From the NCBI RefSeq assembly GCF_050948175.1, contig NW_027490092.1:3782001-3846000 (forward strand): a DNA stretch of 64,000 nucleotides, given 5' to 3'. Within the stretch, counting starts at the first letter, position 1, and each line of letters starts with the position of its first letter. The notes under the pieces were generated by a model. The model was not told where the DNA came from, did no database searches, and worked only from the letters and a program-made list of their open reading frames with translations. Position numbers and translations under genes: made by a program. The DNA comes from Xylocopa sonorina (lineage: Eukaryota; Arthropoda; Insecta; Hymenoptera; Apidae). Positions 25,167-39,407 of this stretch are shown in pieces.

Positions 25167-27080
25167 TTCTTAAAACGCGATATCGCATCTCATTCCTGTG
25201 TTTCATGTTAAGATACAATATGATTTGCGAAGTGTTATGTATTCCTCTTCTACACTTCAAATGAATGTTAATGCGACTCTTCCTTGCAAGGAAATAGCGT
25301 TTGCAGATGTCTACGTATCGTAGCAATAGAGTTCTAATGCTTCTTAAAACGCGATATCGCATCTCATTTCCATGTTTCATGCTAAGATATAATATGATTG
25401 GGGAAGTGTTATGTATTCCTCGTCTACACTTCAAATGAATGTAAATGCGACACTTCCTTGCAAGGAAATAGAGTTTGCAAATGTCTACCTATCTTGGCAA
25501 TAGTGTTCTAATACTTCTTAAAACGCGATATCGCATCTCACTTCTATGTTTCACGGTAAGATATAATATGGTTTGCGAAGTGTTATGTATTCCTCGTCTA
25601 CACTTCAAATGAATGTAAATGCGATACTTCCCTGCTAGGAAATAGCGTCTGCAGATGACTAGGGATCGTAGCAATAGAGTTCTAATGCTTCATAAAGCGC
25701 GATATCGCATCTCATTTCTATGTTTCATGGTAAGATAAAATATGATTTGCGAAGTGTCATGTATTCTTCGTCTACACATCAAGTGAATGTAAATGCGACT
25801 CTTCCTTGCAAGGAAATAGCGTTTGCAGATGTCTACGTATCGTAGCAATAGAGTTCCAATGCTTCTTAAAACGCGATATCGCATCTCATTTCTATGTTTC
25901 ATGGTAGCATATAATATGATTGGGGAAGTGTTATGTATTACTCGTCTACACTTCAAATGAATGTAAATGCGACACTTCCTTGCAAGGAAATAGCGTTTGC
26001 AGATGTCTACGTATCGAAGCAATAGAGTTCTTATGATTCTTAGAACGCGATATCGCATCTCATTTCTATGTTTCATGGTAAGATAGAATATGATTCGAGA
26101 AGTGTTACGTAGTCCTCGTCTACACTTCAAATGAATGTAAATGCGACACTTCCTTGCTAGGAAATAGCGTTTGCAGATGTCTACCTATCGTAGCAATAGA
26201 GTTCTAATGCTTCTTAAAACGCGGTATCGCATCTCATTTCCATGTTTCATGATAAGATATAATATGATTTGCGAAGTGTTATGTATTCCTCTTCTACACT
26301 TCAAATACATGTAGATGCGACACTTCCTTGCAAGTAAATAGCGTTTGCAGATGTCCACGTATCGTAGGGATAGAGTTCTAATGCTTATTAAAACGAGATA
26401 TCGCATCTCATTTTTATGTTTCATGATAAGATATAATATTTATTGCGATGTGTTATGCATTCCTCGTCTACACTTCAAATGAATGTAAATGCCACACTTC
26501 CCTGCTAGGAAATAGCGTCTGCAGATGACTAGGTATCGTAGCAATAGAGTTCTAATGCTTCTTAAAACGCGATATCGCATCTCATTTCTATGTTTCATGG
26601 TAAGATATAATATGATTTGCGAAGTGTCACGTATTCTTCGTCTACACATCAAATGAATGTAAATGCGACTCTTCCTTGCAAGGAAATAGCGTTTGCAGAT
26701 GTCTACGTATCGTAGCAATAGAGTTCCAATGCTTCTTAAAACGCGATATCGCATCTCATTTCTATGTTTCATGGTAAGATATAATATGATTGGGGAAGTG
26801 CTATGTATTCCTCGTCTACACTTCAAATGAATGTAAATGCGACACTTCCTTGCAAGGAAATAGCGTTTGCAAATGTCTACCTATCGTAGCAATAGTGTTC
26901 TAATGATTCTTAAAACGCGATATCGCATCTCATTTCTATGTTTCATGGTAAGGTATAATATGATTTGCGAAGTGTTATGTTTTCCTCTTCTACACTTCAA
27001 ATGAATGTAAATGCGACACTTCCTTGCAAGGAAATAGCGTTTGCAGATGTCTACGTATCGTAGCAATAGAGTTCTTATGA
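25167..27080. repeat. 11-monomer higher-order repeat, copy 1
   Basis: A 1,914-bp block (11 x 174) followed directly by a second copy. Rare variants recur at +1,914: CATGTTAAGATACAAT, AATATGGTTTGCG, GCGATACTTCCC, GTTACGTAGTCC, and AAATACATGTAGATG with CAAGTAAATAG. Going left, agreement stops between 25166 and 25167 (C against A at 27080). I noticed no differences between the copies at the many points I compared. Confidence 0.9.
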
Positions 27081-28994
27081 TTCTTAAAACGCGATATCGC
27101 ATCTCATTCCTGTGTTTCATGTTAAGATACAATATGATTTGCGAAGTGTTATGTATTCCTCTTCTACACTTCAAATGAATGTTAATGCGACTCTTCCTTG
27201 CAAGGAAATAGCGTTTGCAGATGTCTACGTATCGTAGCAATAGAGTTCTAATGCTTCTTAAAACGCGATATCGCATCTCATTTCCATGTTTCATGCTAAG
27301 ATATAATATGATTGGGGAAGTGTTATGTATTCCTCGTCTACACTTCAAATGAATGTAAATGCGACACTTCCTTGCAAGGAAATAGAGTTTGCAAATGTCT
27401 ACCTATCTTGGCAATAGTGTTCTAATACTTCTTAAAACGCGATATCGCATCTCACTTCTATGTTTCACGGTAAGATATAATATGGTTTGCGAAGTGTTAT
27501 GTATTCCTCGTCTACACTTCAAATGAATGTAAATGCGATACTTCCCTGCTAGGAAATAGCGTCTGCAGATGACTAGGGATCGTAGCAATAGAGTTCTAAT
27601 GCTTCATAAAGCGCGATATCGCATCTCATTTCTATGTTTCATGGTAAGATAAAATATGATTTGCGAAGTGTCATGTATTCTTCGTCTACACATCAAGTGA
27701 ATGTAAATGCGACTCTTCCTTGCAAGGAAATAGCGTTTGCAGATGTCTACGTATCGTAGCAATAGAGTTCCAATGCTTCTTAAAACGCGATATCGCATCT
27801 CATTTCTATGTTTCATGGTAGCATATAATATGATTGGGGAAGTGTTATGTATTACTCGTCTACACTTCAAATGAATGTAAATGCGACACTTCCTTGCAAG
27901 GAAATAGCGTTTGCAGATGTCTACGTATCGAAGCAATAGAGTTCTTATGATTCTTAGAACGCGATATCGCATCTCATTTCTATGTTTCATGGTAAGATAG
28001 AATATGATTCGAGAAGTGTTACGTAGTCCTCGTCTACACTTCAAATGAATGTAAATGCGACACTTCCTTGCTAGGAAATAGCGTTTGCAGATGTCTACCT
28101 ATCGTAGCAATAGAGTTCTAATGCTTCTTAAAACGCGGTATCGCATCTCATTTCCATGTTTCATGATAAGATATAATATGATTTGCGAAGTGTTATGTAT
28201 TCCTCTTCTACACTTCAAATACATGTAGATGCGACACTTCCTTGCAAGTAAATAGCGTTTGCAGATGTCCACGTATCGTAGGGATAGAGTTCTAATGCTT
28301 ATTAAAACGAGATATCGCATCTCATTTTTATGTTTCATGATAAGATATAATATTTATTGCGATGTGTTATGCATTCCTCGTCTACACTTCAAATGAATGT
28401 AAATGCCACACTTCCCTGCTAGGAAATAGCGTCTGCAGATGACTAGGTATCGTAGCAATAGAGTTCTAATGCTTCTTAAAACGCGATATCGCATCTCATT
28501 TCTATGTTTCATGGTAAGATATAATATGATTTGCGAAGTGTCACGTATTCTTCGTCTACACATCAAATGAATGTAAATGCGACTCTTCCTTGCAAGGAAA
28601 TAGCGTTTGCAGATGTCTACGTATCGTAGCAATAGAGTTCCAATGCTTCTTAAAACGCGATATCGCATCTCATTTCTATGTTTCATGGTAAGATATAATA
28701 TGATTGGGGAAGTGCTATGTATTCCTCGTCTACACTTCAAATGAATGTAAATGCGACACTTCCTTGCAAGGAAATAGCGTTTGCAAATGTCTACCTATCG
28801 TAGCAATAGTGTTCTAATGATTCTTAAAACGCGATATCGCATCTCATTTCTATGTTTCATGGTAAGGTATAATATGATTTGCGAAGTGTTATGTTTTCCT
28901 CTTCTACACTTCAAATGAATGTAAATGCGACACTTCCTTGCAAGGAAATAGCGTTTGCAGATGTCTACGTATCGTAGCAATAGAGTTCTTATGA
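27081..28994. repeat. 11-monomer higher-order repeat, copy 2
   Basis: Second copy of the 1,914-bp block. Similarity to the unit start runs on to about 29022 and then stops. With no observed differences from copy 1, this is the youngest-looking large duplication in the left block. Confidence 0.9.
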
Positions 28995-31286
28995 TTCTTA
29001 AAACGCGATATCGCATCTCATTTCTATGATTCATGGTAAGGTATAATATGATTTGCGAAGTGTTATGTATTCCTTGTCTACACTTCAAATGAATGTAAAT
29101 GCGACACTTCCTTGCAAGGAAATAGCGTTTGCAGATGTCCACGTATCGTAGGGATAGAGTTCTAATGCTTCTTAAAACGAGATATCGCATCTCATTTTTA
29201 TGTTTCATGATAAGATATAATATTCATTGCGAAGTGTTATGCATTCCCCGTCTACACTTCAAATGAATGTAAGTGCCACACTTCCATGCTAGGAAATAGC
29301 GTCTGCAGATGACTAGGTATCGTAGCAGTAGAGTTCCAATGCTTCTTAAAACGCGATATCGCATCTCATTTCTATGTTTCATGGTAAGATATAATATGAT
29401 TTGCGAAGTGTTATGTATTACTAGTCTACACTTCAAATGAATGTAAATGCGACACTTCCTTGCAAGGAAATAGCGTTTGGAGATGTCTACGTATCGTAGC
29501 AATAGATTTCTTATGATTCTTAAAACGCGATATCAAATCTCATTTCTGTGTTTCATGGTAAGATATAATTTGATTTGCGATGTGTTATGTATTCCTCGTC
29601 TACATTTCAAATGAATGTAAATGCCACACTTCCCTGCTAGGAAAGAGCGTCTGCAGATGACTAGGTATCGTAGCAATAGAGTTCTAATGCTTCTTAAAAC
29701 GCGATATCGCAACTCATTTCTATGTTTCATGGTAAGATATAATATGATTTGCGAAGTGTCACGTATTCTTCGTCTACACATCAAATGAATGTAAATGCGA
29801 CTCTTCCTTGCAAGGAAATAGCGTTTGCAGATGTCTACGTATCGTAGCAATAGAGTTCCAATGCTTCTTAAAACGCAATATCGCATCTCATTTCTATGTT
29901 TCATGGTAAGATATAATATGATTGGGGAAGTGCTATGTATTCCTCGTCTACACTTCAAATGAATGTAAATGCGACACTTCCTTGCAAGGAAATAGCGTTT
30001 GCAAATGTCTACCTATCGTAGCAATATTGTTCTAATGATTCTTAAAACGCGATATCGCATCTCATTTCTATGTTTCATGGTAAGGTATAATATGATTTGC
30101 GAAGTGTTATGTATTCCTCTTCTACACTTCAAATGAATGTAAATGCGACACTTCCTTGCAAGGAAATAGCGTTTGCAGATGTCTACGTATTGTAGCAATA
30201 GAGTTCTTATGATTCTTAAAACGCGATATCGCATCTCATTTCTATGTTTCATGGTAAGGTATAATATGATTTGCGAAGTGTTATGTATTCCTTGTCTACA
30301 CTTCAAATGAATGTAAATGCGACTCTTCCTTGCAAGGAAATAGCGTTTGCAGATGTCTACCTATCGTAGCAATAGAGTTCCAATGCTTCTTAAAACGCGA
30401 TATCGCATCTCATTTCTATGTTTCATGGTAAGATATAATATGATTGGGGAAGTGTTATGTATTACTCGTCTACTCTTCAAATGAATGTAAATGCGACACT
30501 TCCTTGCAAGGAAATAGCGTTTGAAGATGTCTACGTATCGTAGCAATAGAGTTCTTATGATTCTTAAAACGCGACATCAAATCTCATTTCTGTGTTTCAT
30601 GGTAAGATATAATATGATTTGCGAAGTGTTATGTATTCCTCGTCTACACTTCAAATGAATGTGAATGCGACACTTCCTCGCTAGGATATAGCGTTTGCAG
30701 ATGTCTGCGTATCGTAGGGATAGAGTTCTAATGCTTCTTAAAACGAGATATCGCATCTCATTTTTATGTTTCATGATAAGATATAATATTCATTGCGAAG
30801 TGTTATGCATTCCTCGTCTACACTTCAAATGAATGTAAATGCCACACTTCCCTGCTAGCAAATAGCGTCTGCGGATGACTAGGTATCGTAGCAATAGAGT
30901 TCTAATGCTTCTTAAAACGCGATATCGCATCTCATTCCTATGTTTCATGGTAAGATATAATATGATTTGTGAAGTGTTATGTATTCCTCTTCTACACTTC
31001 AAATGAATGTAAATGGGACTCTTCCTTGCAAGGAAATAGCGTTTGCAGATGTCTACGTATCGTAGCAATAGAGTTCTAATGCTTCTTAAAACGCGATATC
31101 GCATCTCATTTCCATGTTTCATGGTAAGATATAATATGATTTGCGAAGTGTTATGTATTCCTGTTCTACACATCAAATGAATGTAAATGCGACACTTCCT
31201 TGCAAGGAAATAGAGTTTGCAAATGTCTACCTATCTTAGCAATAGTGTTCTAATACTTCTTAAAACGCGATATCGCATCTCATTTC

Positions 31287-31722
31287 TATGTTTCATGGTA
31301 AGATATAATATGATTTGCGAAGTGTTATGTATTCCTCGTCTACACTTCAAATGAATGTAAATGCGACACTTCCTTGCAAGGAAATAGCGTTTGCAGATGT
31401 CTACGTATCGAAGTAATAGAGTTCAAATGCTTATTAAGACGCGATATCGCACCTCATTTCTATGTTTCATGGTAAGATATAATATGATTGGGGAAGTGTT
31501 ATGTATTCCTCGTCTACACTTCAAACGAATGTAAATGCGACACTTCCTTGCAAGGAAATAGCGTTTGGAGATGTCTACGTATCGTAGCAATAGAGTTCTT
31601 ATGATTCTTAAAACGCGATATCGCATCTCATTTCTGTGTTTCATGGTAAGATATAATATGATTTGCGAAGTGTTATGTATTCCTCGTCCACACTTCAAAT
31701 GAATGTGAATGCGACACTTCCT
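31287..31722. repeat. Duplicated segment, copy 1 of 20-monomer pair
   Basis: Matches 34767-35202 at a spacing of 3,480 bp (20 x 174). It includes the rare CGAAGTAATAG, CACCTCATTTC, TCAAACGAATG and CGTCCACACTTC. Agreement breaks at 31285 on the left and 31723 on the right. Confidence 0.8.
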
Positions 31723-32446
31723 TGCAAGGAAATAGCGTTTGCAAGTGTCTACCTATCGTAGCAATAGTGCTCTAATGCTTCTTAAAACGCGATATCGCAT
31801 CTCATTTCTATGTTTGATGGTAAGATGTAATATGATTTGCAAAGTGTTATGTATTCCTCGTCTACACTTCAAATGAATGTAAATGCTACACTTCCTTGCA
31901 AGGAAATAGCGTTTGCAGATGTCTACCTATCGTAGCAATAGAGTTCTAATGCTTCTTAAAACGCGATATCGCATCTCATTCCCATGTTTCATGGTAAGAT
32001 ATAATATGATTTGCGAAGTGTTATGTATTCCTCGTCTACACTTCAAATGAATGTAAATGCGACACTTCCTTGCAAGGAAATAGCGTTTGCAAATGTCCAC
32101 CTATCGTAGCAATAGTGTTCTAGTGATTCTTAAAACGCGATATCGCATCTCATTTCTATGTTTCATGGTAAGGTATAATATGATTTGCGAAGTGTTATGT
32201 ATTCCTCTTCTACACTTCAAATGAATGTAAATGCGACACTTCCTTGCAAGGAAATAGCGTTTGCAGATGTCTACGTATCGTAGCAATAGAGTTCTTATGA
32301 TTCTTAAAACGCGATATCGCACCTCATTTCTATGTTTCATGGTAAGGTATAATATGATTTGCGAAGTGTTATGTATTCCTTGTCTACACTTCAAGTGAAT
32401 GTAAATGCGACACTTCCTTGCAAGGAAATAGCGTTTGGAGATGTCT

Positions 32447-33655
32447 ACGTATCGTAGCAATAGAGTTCTTATGATTCTTAAAACGCGATATCAAATCTCA
32501 TTTCTGTGTTTCATGGTAAGATATAATATGATTTGCGAAGTGTTATGTATTCCTCGTCTACACTTCAAATGAATGTAAATGCGACACTTCCTTGCAAGGA
32601 AATAGCGTTTGCAGATGTCTACGTATCGTAGCAATAGAGTTCTTATGATTCTTAAAACGCGATATCAAATCTCATTTCTGTGTTTCATGGTAAGATATAA
32701 TATGATTTGCGAAGTGTTATGTATTCCTCGTCTACACTTCAAATGAATGTAAATGCGACACTTCCTTGCAAGGAAATAGCGTTTGCAGATGTCTACGTAT
32801 CGTAGCAATAGAGTTCTTGTGATTCTTAAAACGCGATATCGCATCTCATTTCTATGTTTCATGGTAAGATATAATATGATTTGCGAAGTGTTATGTATTC
32901 CTCGTCTACACTTCAAATGAATGTAAATGCGACACTTCCTTGCTAGGAAATAGCGTTTGCAAATGTCTACCTATCGTAGCAATAGTGTTCTAATGATTCT
33001 TAAAACGCGATATCGCATTTCATTTCTATGTTTCATGGTAAGGTATAATATGATTTGCGAAGTGTTATGTATTCCTCTTCTACACTTCAAATGAATGTAA
33101 ATGCGACACTTCCTTGCAAGGAAATAGCGTTTGCAGATGTCCACGTATCGTAGGGATAGAGTTCTAATGATTCTTAAAACGCGATATCGCATTTCATTTC
33201 TATGTTTCATGGTAAGGTATAATATGATTTGCGAAGTGTTATGTATTCCTCTTCTACACTTCAAATGAATGTAAATGCGACACTTCCTTGCAAGGAAATA
33301 GCGTTTGCAGTTGTCTACGTATCGTAGCAATAGAATTCTTATGATTCTTAAAACGCCATATCGCATCTCATTTCTATGTTTCATGGTAAGGTATAATATG
33401 ATTTGCGAAGTGTTATGTATTCCTTGTCTACACTTAAAATGAATGTAAATGCGACACTTCCTTGCAAGGAAATAGCGTTTGCAGATGTCAACGTATCGTA
33501 GCAATAGAGTTCTAATGCTTCTTAAAACGCGATATCGCATCTAATTTCCATGTTTCATGGTAAGATATAATATGATTTGCGAAGTGTTATGTATTCCTCT
33601 TCTACACTTCAAATGAATGTAAATGCGACACTTCCTTGCAAGGAAATAGCGTTTG
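32447..33655. repeat. Duplicated segment, copy 1 of 22-monomer pair
   Basis: About 1.2 kb that recurs at 36275-37483, a spacing of 3,828 bp (22 x 174). Shared rare variants include GATATCAAATCTC, CGCATTTCATTTC, GCAGTTGTCTACG, AACGCCATATCGC, CACTTAAAATG and TGTCAACGTATCG. Just left of it (about 31741-32340) the matching spacing is 4,002 bp (23 monomers), so one copy has gained or lost a whole monomer. Confidence 0.85.
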
Positions 33656-34766
33656 CAAGTGTCTACCTATCGTAGCAATAGTGTTCTAATGCTTCTTAAA
33701 ACGCGATATCGCATCTCATTTCTATGTTTCATGGTAAGATATAATATGATTTGCGACGTGTCATGTATTCTTCGTCTACACTTCAAATGAATGTAAATGC
33801 GACTCTTCCTTGCAAGGAAATAGCGTTTGCATATGTCTACGTATCGTAGCAATAGAGTTCTTATAATTCTTAAAACGCGATATCGCATCTCATTTCTGTG
33901 TTTCATGGTAAGATATAATATGATTTGCGAAGTGTTATGTATTCCTCGTCCACACTTCAAATGAATGTGAATGCGACACTTCCTCGCTAGGATATAGCGT
34001 TTGCAGATGTCTACGTATCGTAGCAATAGATTTCCAATGCTTCTTAAAACGCGAAATCGCATCACATTTCTATGTTTCATGGTAAGATATAATAAGATTT
34101 GCGAAGTGTCATGTATTCCCCGTCTACACTTCAAATGAATGTAAATGCCACACTTCCCTGCTAGGAATTAGCGTCTGCAGATGACTAGGGATCGTAGCAA
34201 TAGAGTTCTTATGATTCTTAAAACGCGATATCGCATCTCATTTCTGTGTTTCATGGTAATATATAATATGATTTGCGAAGTGTTATGTATTCCTCGTCTA
34301 CACTTCAAATGAATGTGAATGCGACACTTCCTCGCTAGGATATAGCGTTTGCAGATGTCTACGTATCGTAGCAATAGATTTCTAATGCTTCTTAAAACGC
34401 GATATCGCATCTCATTTCTATGTTTCATGGTAAGATATAATATGATTGGGGAAGTGTTATGTATTCCTCGTCTACACTTCAAATGAATGTAAATGCGACA
34501 CTTCCTTGCAAGGAAATAGCGTTTGCAAGTGTCTACCTATCGTAGCAATAGTGTTCTAATGCTTCTTAAAACGCGATATCGCATCTCATTTCTATGTTTC
34601 ATGGTAAGATGTAATATGATTTGCGAAGTGTTATGTATTCCTCGTCTACACTTCAAATGAATGTAAATGCTACACTTCCTTGCAAGGAAATAGCGTTTGC
34701 AGATGTCTACCTATCGTAGCAATAGAGTTCTAATGCTTCTTAAAACGCGATATCGCATCTCATTCC

Positions 34767-35202
34767 CATGTTTCATGGTAAGATATAATATGATTTGCGA
34801 AGTGTTATGTATTCCTCGTCTACACTTCAAATGAATGTAAATGCGACACTTCCTTGCAAGGAAATAGCGTTTGCAGATGTCTACGTATCGAAGTAATAGA
34901 GTTCAAATGCTTATTAAGACGCGATATCGCACCTCATTTCTATGTTTCATGGTAAGATATAATATGATTGGGGAAGTGTTATGTATTCCTCGTCTACACT
35001 TCAAACGAATGTAAATGCGACACTTCCTTGCAAGGAAATAGCGTTTGGAGATGTCTACGTATCGTAGCAATAGAGTTCTTATGATTCTTAAAACGCGATA
35101 TCGCATCTCATTTCTGTGTTTCATGGTAAGATATAATATGATTTGCGAAGTGTTATGTATTCCTCGTCCACACTTCAAATGAATGTGAATGCGACACTTC
35201 CT
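34767..35202. repeat. Duplicated segment, copy 2 of 20-monomer pair
   Basis: Partner of 31287-31722. To its right the sequence instead matches the 33951-34500 region at a 7-monomer spacing (variant CTCGCTAGGATATAGCG). The segment is thus a mosaic of at least two source blocks. Confidence 0.8.
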
Positions 35203-36274
35203 CGCTAGGATATAGCGTTTGCAGATGTCTACGTATCGTAGCAATAGATTTCCAATGCTCCTTAAAACGCGAAATCGCATCACATTTCTATGTTTCATGG
35301 TAAGATATAATAAGATTTGCGATGTGTCATGTATTCCCCGTCTACACTTCAAATGAATGTAAATGCCACACTTCCCTGCTAGGAAATAGCGTCTGCAGAT
35401 GACTAGGGATCGTAGCAATAGAGTTCTAATGATTCTTAAAACGCGATATCGCATCTCATTTCTGTGTTTCATGGTAATATATAATATGATTTGCGAAGTG
35501 TTATGTATTCCTCGTCTACACTTCAAATGAATGTGAATGCGACACTTCCTCGCTAGGATATAGCGTTTGCAGATGTCTACGTATCGTAGCAATAGATTTC
35601 CAATGCTTCTTAAAACGCGATATCGCATCTCATTTCTATGTTTCATGGTAAGATATAATATGATTGGGGAAGTGTTATGTATTCCTCGTCTACACTTCAA
35701 ATGAATGTAAATGCGACACATCCTTGCAAGGAAATAGCGTTTGCAAGTGTCTACCTATCGTAGCAATAGTGTTCTAATGCTTCTTAAAACGCGATATCGC
35801 ATCTCATTTCTATGTTTCATGGTAAGATGTAATATGATTTGCGAAGTGTTATGTATTCCTCGTCTACACTTCAAATGAATGTAAATGCTACACTTCCTTG
35901 CAAGGAAATAGCGTTTGCAGATGTCTACCTATCGTAGCAATAGGGTTCTAATGCTTCTTAAAACGCGATATCGCATCTCATTCCCATGTTTCATGGTAAG
36001 ATATAATATGATTTGCGAAGTGTTATGTATTCCTCGTCTACACTTCAAATGAATGTAAATGCGACACTTCCTTGCTAGGAAATAGCGTTTGCAAATGTCC
36101 ACCTATCGTAGCAATAGTGTTCTAGTGATACTTAAAACGCGATATCGCATCTCATTTCTATGTTTCATGGTAAGGTATAATATGATTTGCGAAGTGTTAT
36201 GTATTCCTCTTCTACACTTCAAATGAATGTAAATGCGACACTTCCTTGCAAGGAAATAGCGTTTGCAGATGTCT

Positions 36275-37483
36275 ACGTATCGTAGCAATAGAGTTCTTAT
36301 GATTCTTAAAACGCGATATCAAATCTCATTTCTGTGTTTCATGGTAAGATATAATAGGATTTGCGAAGTGTTATGTATTCCTCGTCTACACTTCAAATGA
36401 ATGTAAATGCGACACTTCCTTGCAAGGAAATAGCGTTTGCAGATGTCTACGTATCGTAGCAATAGAGTTCTTATGATTCTTAAAACGCGATATCAAATCT
36501 CATTTCTGTGTTTCATGGTAAGATATAATATGATTTGCGAAGTGTTATGTATTCCTCGTCTACACTTCAAATGAATGTAAATGCGACACTTCCTTGCAAG
36601 GAAATAGCGTTTGCAGATGTCTACGTATCGTAGCAATAGAGTTCTTGTGATTCTTAAAACGCGATATCGCATCTCATTTCTATGTTTCATGGTAAGATAT
36701 AATATGATTTGCGAAGTGTTATGTATTCCTCGTCTACACTTCAAATGAATGTAAATGCGACACTTCCTTGCTAGGAAATAGCGTTTGCAAATGTCTACCT
36801 ATCGTAGCAATAGTGTTCTAATGATTCTTAAAACGCGATATCGCATTTCATTTCTATGTTTCATGGTAAGGTATAATATGATTTGCGAAGTGTTATGTAT
36901 TCCTCTTCTACACTTCAAATGAATGTAAATGCGACACTTCCTTGCAAGGAAATAGCGTTTGCAGATGTCCACGTATCGTAGGGATAGAGTTCTAATGATT
37001 CTTAAAACGCGATATCGCATTTCATTTCTATGTTTCATGGTAAGGTATAATATGATTTGCGAAGTGTTATGTATTCCTCTTCTACACTTCAAATGAATGT
37101 AAATGCGACACTTCCTTGCAAGGAAATAGCGTTTGCAGTTGTCTACGTATCGTAGCAATAGAATTCTTATGATTCTTAAAACGCCATATCGCATCTCATT
37201 TCTATGTTTCATGGTAAGGTATAATATGATTTGCGAAGTGTTATGTATTCCTTGTCTACACTTAAAATGAATGTAAATGCGACACTTCCTTGCAAGGAAA
37301 TAGCGTTTGCAGATGTCAACGTATCGTAGCAATAGAGTTCTAATGCTTCTTAAAACGCGATATCGCATCTAATTTAAATGTTTCATGGTAAGATATAATA
37401 TGATTTGCGAAGTGTTATGTATTCCTCTTCTACACTTCAAATGAATGTAAATGCGACACTTCCTTGCAAGGAAATAGCGTTTG
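36275..37483. repeat. Duplicated segment, copy 2 of 22-monomer pair
   Basis: Partner of 32447-33655. Observed differences are few: ATAATATG/ATAATAGG near 32530/36358 and TTTCCATG/TTTAAATG near 33547/37375. The copies separate after about 37483. Confidence 0.85.
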
Positions 37484-39407
37484 CAGATATCTACGTATCG
37501 AAGCAATAGAGTTCAACTGCTCATTGAGACGCGATATCGCATCTCATTTCTATGTTTCATGGTAAGATATAATATGATTTGCGATGTGTATTGTATTCCT
37601 CGTCTACACTTCAAGTGAATGTAAATGCGACACTTCCTTGCAAGGAAATAGCGTTTGCAAGTGTCTACCTATCGTAGCAATAGTGTTCTAATGCTTCTTA
37701 AAACGCGATATCGCATCTCATTTCTATGTTTCATGGTAAGATATAATATGATTTGCGAAGTGTTATGTATTCCTCTTCTACACTTCAAATGAATGTAAAT
37801 GCGACACTTCCTTGCAAGGAAATAGCGTTTGCAGATATCTACGTATCGAAGCAATAGAGTTCAAATTCTCATTAAGACGCGATATCGCATCTCATTTCTA
37901 TGTTTCATGGTAAGATATAATATGATTTGCGATGTGTATTGTATTCCTCGTCTACACTTCAAATGAATGTAAATGCGACACTTCCTTGCAAGGAAATAGC
38001 GTTTGCAGATGTCTACGTATCGTAGCAATAGAGTTCTTATGATTCTTAAAACGCGATATCGCATCTCATTTCTATGTTTGATGGTAAGATATAATATGAT
38101 TCGCGAAGTGTTATGTAGTCCTCGTCTACACTTCAAATGAATGTAAATGCGACACTTCCTTGCAAGGAAATAGCGTTTGAAGGTGTCTACGTATCGTAGC
38201 AATAGAGTTCTTATGATTCTTAAAACGCGATATCGCATCTCATTTCTGTGTTTCATGGTAATATATAATATGATTTGCGAAGTGTTATGTATTCCTCGTC
38301 TACACTTCAAATGAATGTGAATGCGACACTTCCTCGCTAGGATATAGCGTTTGCAGATGTCTACGTATCGTAGCAATAGAGTTCTTATGATTCTTAAAAC
38401 GCGATATCGCATCACATTTCTATGTTTCATGGTAAGATATAATATGATTTGCGAAGTGTCATGTATTCCCCGTCTACACTTCAAATGAATGTAAATGCCA
38501 CACTTCCCTGCTAGGAAATAGCGTCTGCGGATGACTAGGTATCGTAGCAATAGATTTCTAATGCTTCTTAAAGCGCGATATCGAATCTTATTTCTATGTT
38601 TCATGGTAAGATAGAATATGATTCGCGAAGTGTTATGTAGTCCTCGTCTACACTTCAAATGAATGTAAATGCGACACTTCCTTGCTAGGAAATAGCGTTT
38701 GCAGATGTCTACCTATCGTAGCAATAGAGTTCTAATGCTTCTTAAAACGCGATATCGCATCTCATTTCTATGTTTCATGGTAAGATATAATATGATTGGA
38801 TAAGTGTTATGTATTCCTCGTCTACACTTCAAATGAATGTAAATGCGACTCTTCCTTGCAAGGAAATAGCGTTTGCAAATGTCCACCTATCTTAGCAATA
38901 GTGTTCTAATACTTCTTAAAACGCGATATCGCATCTCATTTCTATGTTACATGGTAAGATATAATATGATTTGCGAAGTGTTATGTATTCCTCGTCTACA
39001 CTTCAAATGAATGTAAATGCGACACTTCCTTGCAAGGAAATAGCGTTTGCAGATGTCTACGTGTCGAAGCAATAGAGTTCAAGTGCTTCTTAAGACGCGA
39101 TATCGCATCTCATTTCTATGTTTCATGGTAAGATATAATATGATTTGCGAAGTGTTCTGTATTCCTCGTCTACACTTCAAATGAATGTAAATGCGACACT
39201 TCCTTGCAAGGAAATAGCGTTTGCAGATGTCTACCTATCGTAGCAATAGTGTTCTAATGATTCTTAAAACGCGATATCGCATCTCATTTCTATGTTTCAT
39301 GGTAAGATATAATATGATTTGCGAAGTGTTATGTATTCCTCTTCTACACTTCAAATGAATGTAAATGCGATACTTCCTTGCTAGGAAATAGCGATGCAGA
39401 CGTCTGC

